A stretch of 64,000 bases of DNA from Nonomuraea jiangxiensis (GCF_900099965.1 NZ_FNDJ01000011.1:297230-361229); one strand, 5' to 3'. Counted from the first letter of the stretch, positions 41,731 through 51,542 are shown. Made by a program: numbers and translations. The notes: generated by a model from the sequence alone, not told the origin.

Positions 41731-42542
41731 GAGTGTTCTCCCAACCGCACGTGGTGCCATCGGAAGGCCCGCCGTTCGGCCGCGACCAGCAGCGCGTTCA
41801 CCAGCACTCCGAACAGCCCCACCCAGAACACCCCGGCCAGGATGTCGATCATGCGCGCGGGCACGGCGATCCCGGCGAAGAAGATGAAGACGCCGATGCC
41901 CTCACCCCGCCCGGCCACGATCTCGGTGCTGACGGTCAGGATCAGCGCCACCCCCGCCGCCAGCCGGACCCCGGTGGTGATGAAGGGCGCCGACGACGGC
42001 AACGACACCCGCAGCAGGACCGCCGCCGCCCCGAAGCCGTACGACCTGAGCGACTCCTTGGCCAGCGGGTCCACGCCGCGCAGGCCGTACATCGTGTTGT
42101 AGAGGATCGGCCAGAGCGAGGCGTAGACCACGAGCGTGACGCGGAGCTGGAGCCCCGTCCCGATCACCAGCGCCACCAAGGGGATCAGCGCCACCGACGG
42201 GATCGGCCGGAGGAACTCCACGACGGAACGGGTGGCCGCGTCCACGATCGGCACGCTGCCGAGCAGCAGGCCGAGCGGCACCGCGATCAGCGTCGCCAGC
42301 CCGAGCCCGATCGCCCACGCGAGCAGGCTCGTCAGCGCGTGCCCGCCGAAGACCGGATCGAAGGCCAGCGTGACCGCCCGGCCGACGATCTCCGTGGCCG
42401 GAGGCAGGAACTTTCGGTCGACCAGCCCGGTCCTGGCGGCCAGTTCGATCAGCGCGGCGAATACCAGGACCCCGGCCGCCCGGCGCGACCAGCGAGTGGC
42501 CGCGGCCGGGCGGACCCGGGCCGTCAGGGTCTGGGTGCTCAC
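41727..42542 (-). CDS. ABC transporter permease (module 1)
   Basis: BPD_transp_1 permease of 271 aa from the GTG at 42542, which overlaps the binding-protein stop by 4 nt. Landmarks: VEFLRPIPSVALIPLVALVIG and the EAA loop KESLRSYGFGAAAVLLRVSLPSSAPF. These are shared with the first permease of each of the other three modules, so this is the 'A-type' permease and the next gene the 'B-type'. Confidence 0.9.
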   Translation of the reverse strand: MSTQTLTARVRPAAATRWSRRAAGVLVFAALIELAARTGLVDRKFLPPATEIVGRAVTLAFDPVFGGHALTSLLAWAIGLGLATLIAVPLGLLLGSVPIVDAATRSVVEFLRPIPSVALIPLVALVIGTGLQLRVTLVVYASLWPILYNTMYGLRGVDPLAKESLRSYGFGAAAVLLRVSLPSSAPFITTGVRLAAGVALILTVSTEIVAGRGEGIGVFIFFAGIAVPARMIDILAGVFWVGLFGVLVNALLVAAERRAFRWHHVRLGEHS

Positions 42543-43537
42543 CCGGAGGTGGTGGGCGACATCAGCGCCTTGACGTCGATCGCCTTGGTGAGCCACTTGG
42601 CTTCCAGCATCCAGTCGGCGACCCGTTGGAGGCGCACCGGGTTGTCGTTGCTGGAGAAGTACGGGAAGGTGACCGTCGCCGCCGTCGCGGCGTCGATCTG
42701 GGTGAAGGTGGGCAGCACCTTGGCCACCACCTCGCGGTTGTTCTCCATCAGCTTGGCGGCGTTGTGGATGGCCCGCTGGAAGGCCGCCGCGGTCTTGGCG
42801 TTCTTGTCATACCAGTCCTGCGTGCTGACGTAGCCCGAGATCGGGAACTCGGCCGCGGGACCGGAGGCCGGGTCGAGGATCTTGCGGGCGCCCATCGACG
42901 ACGTGGCGGCCGTCACGAGGGGCTCGCCCAGGTAGGCCGCGTCGATCTGGCCGCCCTGCCAGGAAGGCATGATGTTCTGGAACGTCACCTGGACGTATTT
43001 GATCGTGTTGGGATCGACGTTGTTGGCTTTGAGCACCTGCGCGAGAGCCAGTTCCTGGAAGTTGTGCAGGACGTTCACGTTGATCGTCTTGCCTTCGAGG
43101 TCCTTGGGCGTCTTGATGGGCGAATTGGGCAGCGCCATGATGCTCAGCGAGTCGGGCGCCGCACGCGAACCCTCGGCCAGGATCCGCAGTTTCAGCGTGC
43201 CCTTGTCCTGGGCCTGGAACATCGAGACGTAGTTGCCGAACATGGCGTCGATCTCACCGTTCAGCATCATGGGAATGGCTTCGGGCGCGGCCTGCACGAC
43301 CTGCGGAGTGACCTCCAGGCCCTCCTGCTCGAAGAGTTTCTGGTCGATCGCCACATAGATGGCGGCGCTGTCGATGGCGGGCAGGGTGGCGATCTTGAGT
43401 TTCGTCTTCTCCAGGCCGCCGGCCGATGCGGACGGCGGCGAACTGACTGTCGTGGAGCCGCCCGTGCTGCACGCGACGGCTCCCAGTGTCAAAGCTAACC
43501 CGATGATGGCGGCCCTGGCGGAACGGCCAAACCTCAT
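42539..43537 (-). CDS. NMT1/SsuA-type ABC substrate-binding lipoprotein (module 1)
   Basis: Binding lipoprotein of 332 aa. The signal peptide ends LGAVACSTGG. Typical segments: YVAIDQKLFEQEGLEV, GEIDAMFGNYVSMFQAQ, LEGKTINVNVLHNFQELALAQ and AKTAAAFQRAI. The family binds sulfonates, nitrate, pyrimidines and other small solutes; the ligand is unknown. Paralogous to the binding proteins of modules 2-4. ATG start at 43537. A GC-poor upstream region separates it from conservon 4. Confidence 0.88.
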   Translation of the reverse strand: MRFGRSARAAIIGLALTLGAVACSTGGSTTVSSPPSASAGGLEKTKLKIATLPAIDSAAIYVAIDQKLFEQEGLEVTPQVVQAAPEAIPMMLNGEIDAMFGNYVSMFQAQDKGTLKLRILAEGSRAAPDSLSIMALPNSPIKTPKDLEGKTINVNVLHNFQELALAQVLKANNVDPNTIKYVQVTFQNIMPSWQGGQIDAAYLGEPLVTAATSSMGARKILDPASGPAAEFPISGYVSTQDWYDKNAKTAAAFQRAIHNAAKLMENNREVVAKVLPTFTQIDAATAATVTFPYFSSNDNPVRLQRVADWMLEAKWLTKAIDVKALMSPTTSG

Positions 43538-44052
43538 GTCAGGGACTCCCTTCAGATGGAGCCAGGGGGGGACCGGGTGGCTTGTGCTCCCGGGGGCTGT
43601 GTGCCTGACGCACAGCAGGGATCGACCGTAGCACCAAATTGGCGTTCATTATGGCGAAGATAACACTTGTGGTTGCAATGTCGGTTTACAGCTATATCGT
43701 GAAATTTTGACGAACGGTGAGAATCGTATGTTTGTCCGGTTTGTGGAAGGAGGTGGCGTGCGGGGTCACTGTTACTCATGAGACTTGTTGTTCGATGCAT
43801 TCTGCGGGTCAGGAGTCGGCTCGTGGGACGGTCTGCTATTGCCGATTTCAGCAGATGGGAGGCCGTCTACTGATTCTGCCCAATTTTTTGGACAATCGGG
43901 GATAAACGCCTCAATGGGGCACTAGTGGTGGTTGGCGGGGGCCAACCCCTGTGCTCAAATGGCCGCATATCTCGATGTACATATTGCCCCACGTGCATTT
44001 ACCTGCATGGTCACCGAGAATTCCCCTCAGGGGCGAGAGGTTGCGAAGGCAA
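43538..44052. other. Long AT-richer divergent intergenic region
   Basis: 515 bases between module 1 and conservon 4, visibly less GC-rich than the flanks. It holds a GCTGTG...CACAGC hairpin near 43599-43619 in the module 1 leader. It also holds the conservon element (43950-43964) and the GAGAGGTTGCG leader (44035-44056). A 62-codon frame at 43717-43905 has no support. No TPP riboswitch core (CTGAGA...) was found. Confidence 0.5.
43950..43964 (+). promoter_or_regulatory. Conservon upstream element, copy 4 (divergent)
   Basis: TGTGCTCAAATGGCC, 88 nt before the cvnA4 start. It shares TGTG-CTC-AAT with the cvnA5 copy but is the most divergent of the five. Confidence 0.35.
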
Positions 44053-46899
44053 GTGAGAACGCAGAGCGCTGAAGCTTCCGCTGACCGCGAGCCGCACGGG
44101 CACCAGAGGCAACGGCTGCCCAAGCCTTCTTCGAAGAGGTTCGGGCTGGGCAACTGGCACGTGCGGTCACGCCTTGTCGCGCTGATCGTCGTCCCCACGG
44201 CCGTGGCCGTGGGGTTGGGCGGGCTGAACGTGATCACCTCGCTCAGTGACGCCAACACCTATCAGACCCTCCGAGAGGTCGCCGAGTTCAGCCAGCAACT
44301 CGGCGCCGTCACCCACGAGTTGTCCTTCGAACGCGACGAAACCGCTCTCTACATCGCCCAGGGCCGGCCGGAGAACCGCGAGGCCCAGCTCCGGACGACC
44401 TACAGCGGAGTCAACCGCCTCATCGACGAGGCCAAGCAGCAGTCACAGGCGATCACGGACACCCATGCCGAGGCGATCCGGCCGGTGCTGCGGCGCCTGG
44501 AGGAGATCCCGACGCTGCGTGAGACGGCCGTCAGTGGCAAGATCCAGCCCCTGCCGATGATCCAGAAGTACTCGCAGATCATCGCGACCCTGCTGCAGTT
44601 CCACGACCAGGTCGGCCAGGTGGCGGTGGACGACGAGGTCTCGCACAGCGCCGGCTCGACGGCTGCGATCGCACGGGCCAAGGAGCAGGCCTCCAAGCAG
44701 CGCGGCATCCTGGCCAGCGCACTGGACAAGAAGGGCTTCGACAGCGGCGAGCTCGACGCGCTCACCGACGCCAAGTCGCGTGAGGAGAGCGAGGAGACGC
44801 TGTTCGCCACGCTGGCCAACCTCGACCAGCTTGAGCTCTACCGCAACACGGTCGTGGGCCGGGACGTCGACCAGACCGACCTGTTCCGGCTGCGGGCCAT
44901 GGCGCAGTCCGCCGAGGGCAGGGAGCTGAGCATCGGCGTGCGTCCCGCCAGGGACGTGGCCACGTGGTTCGAGGTCAGCACCGGCAAGATCGACGCGCTC
45001 AGGAGCGTGGAGAAGGACCTGGCCTCCTCCGTCATCCTGCGTGCCCGGGCCCTGGAGGAGGGCGCCAACCGCTCGGCGATGATCTCCGGCGGTCTCATCC
45101 TGCTGCTGCTGATCGTGGTGCTGGCGATCATCTCGCTCATCGCCCGCTCGCTCATCAGGCCGCTGCGCAAGCTGCGCGGCGAGGCGCTCAACATCGCGGG
45201 CCACCGCCTGCCGGAGACCGTGCAGCAACTGCGCGAGGGCGGCGAGGGCTCGGTCGGCCCGGTGATCCCGATCGGCGTGGACACGCACGACGAGATCGGT
45301 GAGGTCGCGCGGGCGTTCGACGAGGTGCACCGTGAGGCGGTGCGGCTGGCGGGTGAGGAGTCCCGGCTGCGCAGCAACGTCAACGCGATGTTCGTGAACC
45401 TGTCCCGCCGCAGCCAGACGCTGGTGGAGCGGCAGATCACCCTGATCGACGGGCTGGAGCAGGGTGAGCAGGACGAGCAGCGGCTCGGGAACCTGTTCAA
45501 GCTGGACCACCTGGCCACCCGTATGCGGCGCAACAGTGAGAACCTGCTGGTCCTCGCCGGCCAGGATCCGCCGCGCCGCTGGAGCCAACCGGTGAAGCTG
45601 GTGGACGTCGCCCGCGCCTCGCTGTCGGAGGTGGAGAACTACGAGCGGGTGGTGCTCCAGGTGCCGGACGGCGTTTCGGTGGCCGGGCAAGCCGTCAACG
45701 ACGTGATCCACCTGCTGGCCGAGCTGGTGGAGAACGCGCTGTCGTTCTCACCCCGGGAGACCAGGGTGACGGTGTCCGGCAGCCGGATCGACGGCGGCGG
45801 CGTGATGCTGTCGATCACCGACTCCGGCATCGGCATGACCACCGAGGAGCTGGTCCAGGCCAACGAGCGACTGACGGACGCGCCCAGCGTGGACGTGTCG
45901 GTGTCGCGGCGCATGGGCCTGTTCGTGGTGGCCAGGCTGGCGCACCGGCACGGCATCCGGGTGCAGTTGCGCCCGCACAGCACCGGCGGCCTGACCGCCA
46001 TGGTGCTCATCCCGGAGAACATGCTCGGCTCCCAGCCTCCGACCTTCGCCGGCACACCGTCGTTCTCCGGCAACCAGCCCCCGGCGCTCGCGGGCGCGTC
46101 CGCCGGCGGCGAGGCGTACTCCGGGCCGCATCCCGCCCCGCCGGCCACGGACTGGCCGCAACCCGCTCCGCCCGCGCAGGACTGGCCGCAGCCCACTCCG
46201 CCGGCTCAGGACTGGCCGCAACCCGCGTTCCAGATGGGCCCGGGCCACCCGTCGTTCCCGTCGAACCCGGAGACGGGCGGCAACTGGCCGCCGCAGTCTC
46301 CCTGGCCCATCGAGCCCCGTGGCGGCCACGACAACTCCGACGTGTGGACCCCGCCCCGCGGCCCTGCCTGGAACGGCGATCGCGGCCTGCCCCGGCGCCC
46401 CCTGCTGGAGCCCCCGCCGGGGGGCTGGAGCCAGGACACCAACCCGCCGCAGCGGCCGGGGTTCGAGTTCCCCGAGTCCGAGTCGGGCGCCACGGGACCG
46501 ATCCCGGCGGTCCCGCCCGCCTCGGCCGGAGACGACTACCTGCCGATCTTCGCCGCCGTGGAGTCCGCCTGGTTCGGCCGTAACAACGGCGCGAGCTGGG
46601 GCTCCAGCAAGGCGGACGCGGGGTGGAGCGCGGCGGAGGCCGTGAAGGAGCCGTCCCGCGACGGCTCCACGGCGGCCGGATTACCCAAACGCGTGCCCAA
46701 GGCCAACCTGGTCCCGGGCTCGGCCGACACGTCGTCGTCGCCGAAAGGCGTCACGCCGATGCCGTCGGTCTCGCCGGACCGGATGCGCAACCGGCTGTCC
46801 AGCTTCCAGCAGGGCTTCCGGGCGGCACGTGACGACATCAGCGAGGGCAGGGCGTTCCCCTCTGGCCCGAGGAGTGAAAGTAGGGAGGAGGGCGTATGA
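44053..46899 (+). CDS. cvnA: Conservon 4 sensor kinase-like protein CvnA
   Basis: Protein of 948 aa from the GTG at 44053 in the shared leader. TM1 follows LGNWHVRSRLVALIVVPT. The NIT-like region lies between, then TM2 (MISGGLILLLLIVVLAIISLIA), HAMP, H486 in the dimerisation helix and ATPase N-box ELVENA. The Pro-rich tail has three DWPQPxPPAQ repeats (about 46150-46220), then DYLPIFAAVESAWFGR, GLPKRVPKANLVPG and SFQQGFRAAR. A stretch at 45289-45398 is almost identical at DNA level to cvnA5. The stop overlaps cvnB. Confidence 0.88.
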   Translation: MRTQSAEASADREPHGHQRQRLPKPSSKRFGLGNWHVRSRLVALIVVPTAVAVGLGGLNVITSLSDANTYQTLREVAEFSQQLGAVTHELSFERDETALYIAQGRPENREAQLRTTYSGVNRLIDEAKQQSQAITDTHAEAIRPVLRRLEEIPTLRETAVSGKIQPLPMIQKYSQIIATLLQFHDQVGQVAVDDEVSHSAGSTAAIARAKEQASKQRGILASALDKKGFDSGELDALTDAKSREESEETLFATLANLDQLELYRNTVVGRDVDQTDLFRLRAMAQSAEGRELSIGVRPARDVATWFEVSTGKIDALRSVEKDLASSVILRARALEEGANRSAMISGGLILLLLIVVLAIISLIARSLIRPLRKLRGEALNIAGHRLPETVQQLREGGEGSVGPVIPIGVDTHDEIGEVARAFDEVHREAVRLAGEESRLRSNVNAMFVNLSRRSQTLVERQITLIDGLEQGEQDEQRLGNLFKLDHLATRMRRNSENLLVLAGQDPPRRWSQPVKLVDVARASLSEVENYERVVLQVPDGVSVAGQAVNDVIHLLAELVENALSFSPRETRVTVSGSRIDGGGVMLSITDSGIGMTTEELVQANERLTDAPSVDVSVSRRMGLFVVARLAHRHGIRVQLRPHSTGGLTAMVLIPENMLGSQPPTFAGTPSFSGNQPPALAGASAGGEAYSGPHPAPPATDWPQPAPPAQDWPQPTPPAQDWPQPAFQMGPGHPSFPSNPETGGNWPPQSPWPIEPRGGHDNSDVWTPPRGPAWNGDRGLPRRPLLEPPPGGWSQDTNPPQRPGFEFPESESGATGPIPAVPPASAGDDYLPIFAAVESAWFGRNNGASWGSSKADAGWSAAEAVKEPSRDGSTAAGLPKRVPKANLVPGSADTSSSPKGVTPMPSVSPDRMRNRLSSFQQGFRAARDDISEGRAFPSGPRSESREEGV

Positions 46900-47318
46900 A
46901 CGACCTCAGTCACGCGGCGCGTGGAGTCGACTGGCTGATCACCGACTTCGTTGGCACGGTCCCCGGGGTCGCGCACGCGGTGGTCGTCTCATCCGATGGG
47001 TTGCCGCTGGCGGCTTCGTCGGGTTTTCCGGCGGATCGGGCTGATCAGCTGGCCGCCATCGCGTCGGGGTTGGTGTCTCTGACGCAGGGTGCGGCCAGGG
47101 TGTTCGAGGGTGGTGCGGTCAATCAGACGATCGTGGAGATGCAGCGCGGGTTGATGCTGATCATGTCGATCAGTGACGGCTCGTGTCTGGCGGTGCTGGC
47201 GGCTCCGGACTGTGACATGGGGCTGGTGGCGTATCAGATGACCCTGATGGTCGATCGGGCCGGTCAGGTGCTGACCCCGGCTGTGCGGGCCGAACTGCGC
47301 GCCAGCCAGATCAGGTGA
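46896..47318 (+). CDS. cvnB: Conservon 4 roadblock/LC7 protein CvnB
   Basis: Roadblock/LC7 protein of 140 aa, ATG overlapping cvnA4 by 4 nt and its stop overlapping cvnC4 by 4 nt. Landmarks: VPGVAHAVVVSSDGLPLAA, DRADQLAAIASGLVSLTQG and LAAPDCDMGLVAYQMTLMVDRAGQ. The tightest packing of the four complete conservons. Confidence 0.9.
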   Translation: MNDLSHAARGVDWLITDFVGTVPGVAHAVVVSSDGLPLAASSGFPADRADQLAAIASGLVSLTQGAARVFEGGAVNQTIVEMQRGLMLIMSISDGSCLAVLAAPDCDMGLVAYQMTLMVDRAGQVLTPAVRAELRASQIR

Positions 47319-47737
47319 TGTACGTGTCAGACCCCAGATGGAACAGCGGCGGTTGGGCTCCACAGCCTCAACCCCAGTCCCAGCCGCAGCTGAATCCTGA
47401 CCCCGCATCGCCCGTCCGCCCGTACGCCGTGACAGGCGGACGGACGGCGCCGCGGGTCAAGCTGGCGATGGAGGCCCTGGTGTCCTCGGCCACCGCCGAG
47501 CAGCGGGAGTTCTCGCATATCACGCCGGAGTACCAGGCGATCAGCCAACTGTGCCGGCAGGTGCGCTCGGTGGCCGAGGTGTCGGCCCTGCTGCGGATCC
47601 CGCTCGGCGTGGTGCGCGTGCTGATCGCTGATATGGCCGCCGAAGGTCTGGTACGCGTGCACCAGCCACAGCTGGATGCCGGCAGACCGGACGTAAATCT
47701 GCTCGAAAGGGTGCTAAGTGGACTTCGCAGACTCTAG
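47315..47737 (+). CDS. cvnC: Conservon 4 DUF742 protein CvnC
   Basis: DUF742 protein of 140 aa with a 30-residue N-terminal extension rich in Q and P (PQPQPQSQPQ) before VRPYAVTGGRTAPRVKLAMEALV. The core is QVRSVAEVSALLRIPLGVVRVLIADM, ending ERVLSGLRRL. ATG start in an ATGA overlap with cvnB4; 20-nt overlap with cvnD4. Confidence 0.88.
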   Translation: MMYVSDPRWNSGGWAPQPQPQSQPQLNPDPASPVRPYAVTGGRTAPRVKLAMEALVSSATAEQREFSHITPEYQAISQLCRQVRSVAEVSALLRIPLGVVRVLIADMAAEGLVRVHQPQLDAGRPDVNLLERVLSGLRRL

Positions 47738-48305
47738 CCCCGGTCTCACTTCGACCAAAATCGTGGTGGCCGGCGGGTTCGGAGTGGGCAAGACGACCTT
47801 CGTCGGCGCGGTGTCGGAGATCATGCCGTTGACGACGGAGGCAGTGATGACCGACGCCTCCGCGGGGATCGACGATCTGGGCATGACGCCGTTGAAATCG
47901 ACCACGACCGTGGCCATGGACTTCGGCCGGGTCTCCCTCGACCGTGACCTGATCCTGTACCTGTTCGGCACCCCCGGACAGCACCGGTTCTGGTTCATGT
48001 GGGACGACCTGGTACGGGGTGCCATCGGCGCGGTCGTGCTGGTGGACACGCGCCGTCTTGCCGACAGCTTCCCGGCGATCGACTATTTCGAGGAGGCCCA
48101 GCTGCCGTTCGTGGTAGGAGTGAACGGCTGGGACGGCCAGTATCCGCACAGCGACGTCGAGGTGCGCGACGCGCTGACCCTGGCGCCGCACATCCCGCTG
48201 GTACGGCTGGACGCGCGCTCCAAGGACTCCGTGAAGAGCGCGCTGATCCATCTGGTCGAACACGCCCTCACGGTCCGGATGGCCGTACCGGGCTGGGGTG
48301 GCTGA
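47718..48305 (+). CDS. cvnD: Conservon 4 small GTPase CvnD
   Basis: Ras-like GTPase of 195 aa with GGFGVGKTT, LFGTPGQHRFWFMWDDL and NGWDGQ. The G3 aspartate is replaced by glycine as in the other copies. Near-identical DNA to cvnD3 over 149 bases. It ends with a short Trp/Gly-rich extension (PGWGG). Confidence 0.9.
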   Translation: MDFADSSPGLTSTKIVVAGGFGVGKTTFVGAVSEIMPLTTEAVMTDASAGIDDLGMTPLKSTTTVAMDFGRVSLDRDLILYLFGTPGQHRFWFMWDDLVRGAIGAVVLVDTRRLADSFPAIDYFEEAQLPFVVGVNGWDGQYPHSDVEVRDALTLAPHIPLVRLDARSKDSVKSALIHLVEHALTVRMAVPGWGG

Positions 48306-48415
48306 CACCTTTCCCCGCCGCCTCACCTCGGAAAACTCGACCACCCGGGCCGCCCCTTCCCGTGCCGCCCCGCCCCCCGACGGCCTTCCCCGTCGCGCGG
48401 TCTCCGGCGGGTGCG

Positions 48416-48446
48416 TTGACAGCCCTGCCCATTCCCTGATCACAAT
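48416..48446 (+). promoter_or_regulatory. Possible sigma-70-type promoter of the aldehyde dehydrogenase gene
   Basis: A consensus TTGACA at 48416-48421 is followed after 19 nt by CACAAT at 48441-48446, 34 nt before the gene start. The -35 is perfect, but the -10 and spacing are weak. Confidence 0.35.
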
Positions 48447-48479
48447 GGCCGCGGTCCCGCCGAGCACCGCAGGAGCCCC

Positions 48480-49871
48480 ATGTCCGTGGCCGCCTCCATG
48501 AACGTGCGAAACCCGCTCACCGGTCAGATCGACCGGCCGCTCGCCCCCGTCCCGCCCGACCGGCTGGCCGCCGTCGCGGCGGGGCTGCGCGAGCGGGCCC
48601 CCGCCTGGCGGGCCGCCGACCGCGGCGAGGTCCTGACGCGGTTCGGGGCCGCGCTGGCCGCCGATGACGACCTGCTCGCCGCGCTGGTGGCCGACACCGG
48701 CAGGGTGGCGGAGTCGGTGCTGGAACGGCGGCTCACCGCCGCCCTGATCGACCGCTGGGTACGCCAGGCGCCCGCCCTCCTCGCACCCCCGGCCGAGCGC
48801 CCCGCCTCCCTGCCCGGGGTCCACGTGGCGGGGGACGCGGTGCCGTACGAGCTGGTCGGGGTGGTCAGCCCGTGGAACTTCCCGCTGCTGCTGGGCCTCA
48901 TCGACGCCGTGCCCGCGCTGGCCGCCGGCTGCGCGGTGGTGGTCAAGCCGAGTGAGGTGACGCCCAGGTTCATCGAGCCGCTGATGCGGCTGGTCCCGGC
49001 CGGCCTGCCGCTCGCCGTCGTCGAGGGCGGAGGCGAGACCGGCGCGGCGCTGATCGGCCTGGTCGACGCCGTGGTGTTCACCGGCAGCGTGGCGACCGGG
49101 CGGCAGGTGGCGCAGGCGGCGGCGCGCGAGTTCGTGCCCGCGTTCCTGGAGCTGGGCGGCAAGGACCCGGCGATCGTCCTGGCCGGGGCCGACCTCGACC
49201 GGGCGGCCGCGGCCGTCCTGTGGGGCGGCACCGCCAACGCCGGGCAGTCCTGTCAGTCCATCGAACGTGTCTACGTGGCCCGCGAGGCCCACGACGAGTT
49301 CCTCGCGCGGCTGGTGGACAAGGCCGCCAGGGTCGGCCTGACCTGCGAGGGCGGGCCGATCGGGCCGATCATCGGGCCCGGCCGGGAGGACGTGATCGCC
49401 GCCCACCTCGCCGACGCCGTGGCCAGGGGCGCCACCGTGCACACCGGCGGCACGATCGAACGGCACGGCGGCGGCCACTGGTGCCGCCCGACCGTGTTGT
49501 CCGGGGTCGATCACTCCATGCTGGTGATGACGGAGGAGACGTTCGGGCCGGTGCTGCCGGTCATGGCGGTGGACGGGCCGGACGAGGCGGTCGCCCTGGC
49601 CAACGACTCCGACTACGGGCTGTCGGCCGCGGTCTTCGCCGGCTCGGAGGCCGAGGCGATGGCCGTGGCGGCGCGGCTGCACGCCGGGGCGGTCAGCGTC
49701 AACGACGCCGCGTTGACCGCGCTCGTGCACGAGGGGGAGAAGCACTCCTTCCGGCTGTCCGGGCTGGGCGGCTCCCGCATGGGCGCCGCCTCGATCGCCC
49801 GCTTCCTGCGCCGCAGGGCCTTCCTGATCAACCGCTCCCCGTCCGCCGACCCATGGTGGCACCCGGCGTAG
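48480..49871 (+). CDS. Aldehyde dehydrogenase family protein
   Basis: NAD(P)-dependent aldehyde dehydrogenase of 463 aa. Active-site residues: N133 (SPWNFP), K156 (VVVKP), E224 (LELGGKDP) and C258 (AGQSCQS). ATG at 48480 with AGGAG 4 nt upstream. It is monocistronic between conservon 4 and ABC module 2 (convergent). Its sequence is not close to the other aldehyde dehydrogenase in the window (33330-34727), and the substrate is not predictable. Confidence 0.9.
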   Translation: MSVAASMNVRNPLTGQIDRPLAPVPPDRLAAVAAGLRERAPAWRAADRGEVLTRFGAALAADDDLLAALVADTGRVAESVLERRLTAALIDRWVRQAPALLAPPAERPASLPGVHVAGDAVPYELVGVVSPWNFPLLLGLIDAVPALAAGCAVVVKPSEVTPRFIEPLMRLVPAGLPLAVVEGGGETGAALIGLVDAVVFTGSVATGRQVAQAAAREFVPAFLELGGKDPAIVLAGADLDRAAAAVLWGGTANAGQSCQSIERVYVAREAHDEFLARLVDKAARVGLTCEGGPIGPIIGPGREDVIAAHLADAVARGATVHTGGTIERHGGGHWCRPTVLSGVDHSMLVMTEETFGPVLPVMAVDGPDEAVALANDSDYGLSAAVFAGSEAEAMAVAARLHAGAVSVNDAALTALVHEGEKHSFRLSGLGGSRMGAASIARFLRRRAFLINRSPSADPWWHPA

Positions 49872-49914
49872 GCCGGCCTGGCTCGGCCCCGCTGTCGCTC
49901 CCCGGTGCGGGAGG

Positions 49915-50769
49915 TCAGCTCCGGGCGCTCCGGTGCCAGGACAGCACGGTCCGCTCGACCGCCAGGAACGCGGTGTTGAGCACGATGCCGAGCAGTCCGA
50001 GCAGCACGATCCCGGCCCACATGGCCGGGATGTCGAACTGGCTCTGCGCCTCCAGCATGCGGTGCCCAATGCCCTCGCTGCTGCCCACCAGCTCCGAGAT
50101 GATCATCATGATCAGCGCCAGCGAGACGCTCAGGCGCAGACCGGCGAAGATCTTCGGGGCGGCGGCCGGCAGGATGATCCTGGTGAGCCGCTGCAGGCGG
50201 CCGAGCCGGTAGACCGCGCCGGTCTCGATGTACTGCCGGTCGACGTGACGGGCGCCGTCCATGGAGTTGATCAGCACCGGCCAGACGACGCCGTACACGA
50301 TGGAGGCCAGCTCCATCGGGGTGCCGATCTTGAACAGCGCCAGGAACACCGGGACGAGCGCGGCGGGCGGCACCGATCGGGCGAAGTGCAGCAGCGGCTC
50401 CACCAGGGCCGACAGCCGGACCGAACGGCCGAGTGCCACCCCGGCCAGCACCCCGGCCGCGCAGGCCATCGCCCACCCGGCGAACAGCCTGGCCAGGCTG
50501 GGCAGCAGGTCGGCCACGGCCTCGTCGGTCAGGAACGCCCGCGTCGGCGGCCCGGAGAACCACATCTCGTACATCCTGACCACGATCCGCGACGGCGGCG
50601 GGAAGTAGGCGGCCTGGCCCGAGCGGGCGGCCAGCTCCCAGGCGAGCACGGCCACGGGCAGTAGCCAGTACCACACCAGCCGCCGCGCGGACGTACGCCG
50701 CACCACGACGGCGCCGCCCCCATCCCGAGTGGTGCCCGTCTCCTCGCGCCGCACCGCGCCGGTGCTCAC
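49915..50769 (-). CDS. ABC transporter permease, B-type (module 2)
   Basis: BPD_transp_1 permease of 284 aa; GTG at 50769 overlaps the preceding stop (GTGA). TM1 is VWYWLLPVAVLAWELAA. EAA loop: ETGAVYRLGRLQRLTRIILPAAAPKIFAGLRLS. It ends in NTAFLAVERTVLSWHR, the same C-terminal design (ERR-LxWH) as the last permease of modules 1, 3 and 4. Confidence 0.88.
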   Translation of the reverse strand: MSTGAVRREETGTTRDGGGAVVVRRTSARRLVWYWLLPVAVLAWELAARSGQAAYFPPPSRIVVRMYEMWFSGPPTRAFLTDEAVADLLPSLARLFAGWAMACAAGVLAGVALGRSVRLSALVEPLLHFARSVPPAALVPVFLALFKIGTPMELASIVYGVVWPVLINSMDGARHVDRQYIETGAVYRLGRLQRLTRIILPAAAPKIFAGLRLSVSLALIMMIISELVGSSEGIGHRMLEAQSQFDIPAMWAGIVLLGLLGIVLNTAFLAVERTVLSWHRSARS

Positions 50770-51542
50770 GCCGTCACCCCCGTACGCTCCCGGTGCCAGT
50801 GGAACAGGCGGCGCTCGGCGGCGGTGAACAGCAGGTTGGCGGCCAGGCCGATCAGCCCGGCCCACACGGTCGCCGCCAGCATGCGGTCGATCCGGTTGGC
50901 GCTGCCCGCCAGCGACTGGAACGCCCCGATCCCGCCGTCACCCGGGGCCAGCAGTTCCACGCTCACGGCCACGATCAGGGTGACCGACACGGCGATGCGC
51001 GCCCCGGTGGCGATGAACGGCGCCGCGCTCGGCAGGCTCACCCGCCACATCACCGCCAGCGGGCCGAACCCGAAGCTCCGCAGCGTGTCCTTGGCCAGGG
51101 GATCGACGTCGCCCAGGCCGTACAGGGTGTTGATCAGCAGGGGCCAGGAGCAGGTGTAGACGACGAGCGCCGTCTTGGCGTCCTGGCTGGCCGGGAACAG
51201 GAACATGGCCAGCGGGATCAGCGACACCGAGGGGATCGGCCGCAGGAACTCCACCAGCGGTCGTACCGAACGTTCCAGGAACGGCACGCTGCCGAGCAGC
51301 AGCCCGGCAGGCACGGCGATCAGCGCGGCGATGGCCAGCCCGCTCAGGCACGCCTCCAGCGTGGCCAGCACGTCGGACCTGAACCGCTCGTCCAGGGGCA
51401 GCGTGGCCGCCACGGCCAGCACCTGCGAGATGGGCGGCAGCACCGAGCCGGGGATCAGCCCGGTCCGCCCGGCCACCTCGACGACCGCGAGGAACCCCAG
51501 CACCCCGAGGGCGCCGAGGGTCCCCCGTTCGATCCGGGTCAT
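50766..51542 (-). CDS. ABC transporter permease, A-type (module 2)
   Basis: BPD_transp_1 permease of 258 aa; ATG overlaps the binding-protein stop by 4 nt. Contains VEFLRPIPSVSLIPLAMFLFP and the EAA loop KDTLRSFGFGPLAVMWRVSLPSAAPF. Pairs with the B-type permease downstream. No ATPase gene lies in this module. Confidence 0.9.
   Translation of the reverse strand: MTRIERGTLGALGVLGFLAVVEVAGRTGLIPGSVLPPISQVLAVAATLPLDERFRSDVLATLEACLSGLAIAALIAVPAGLLLGSVPFLERSVRPLVEFLRPIPSVSLIPLAMFLFPASQDAKTALVVYTCSWPLLINTLYGLGDVDPLAKDTLRSFGFGPLAVMWRVSLPSAAPFIATGARIAVSVTLIVAVSVELLAPGDGGIGAFQSLAGSANRIDRMLAATVWAGLIGLAANLLFTAAERRLFHWHRERTGVTA

Noticed and set aside
43538..43700. TPP riboswitch expected for NMT1/THI5-type importers
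   Set aside because: No CTGAGA core or second conserved arm in either orientation; only a simple hairpin is present. The same holds upstream of modules 2-4.
43717..43905. Small 62-codon ORF in the AT-richer region upstream of conservon 4
   Set aside because: No ribosome site, no conservation known to me, atypical codon use; probably chance.
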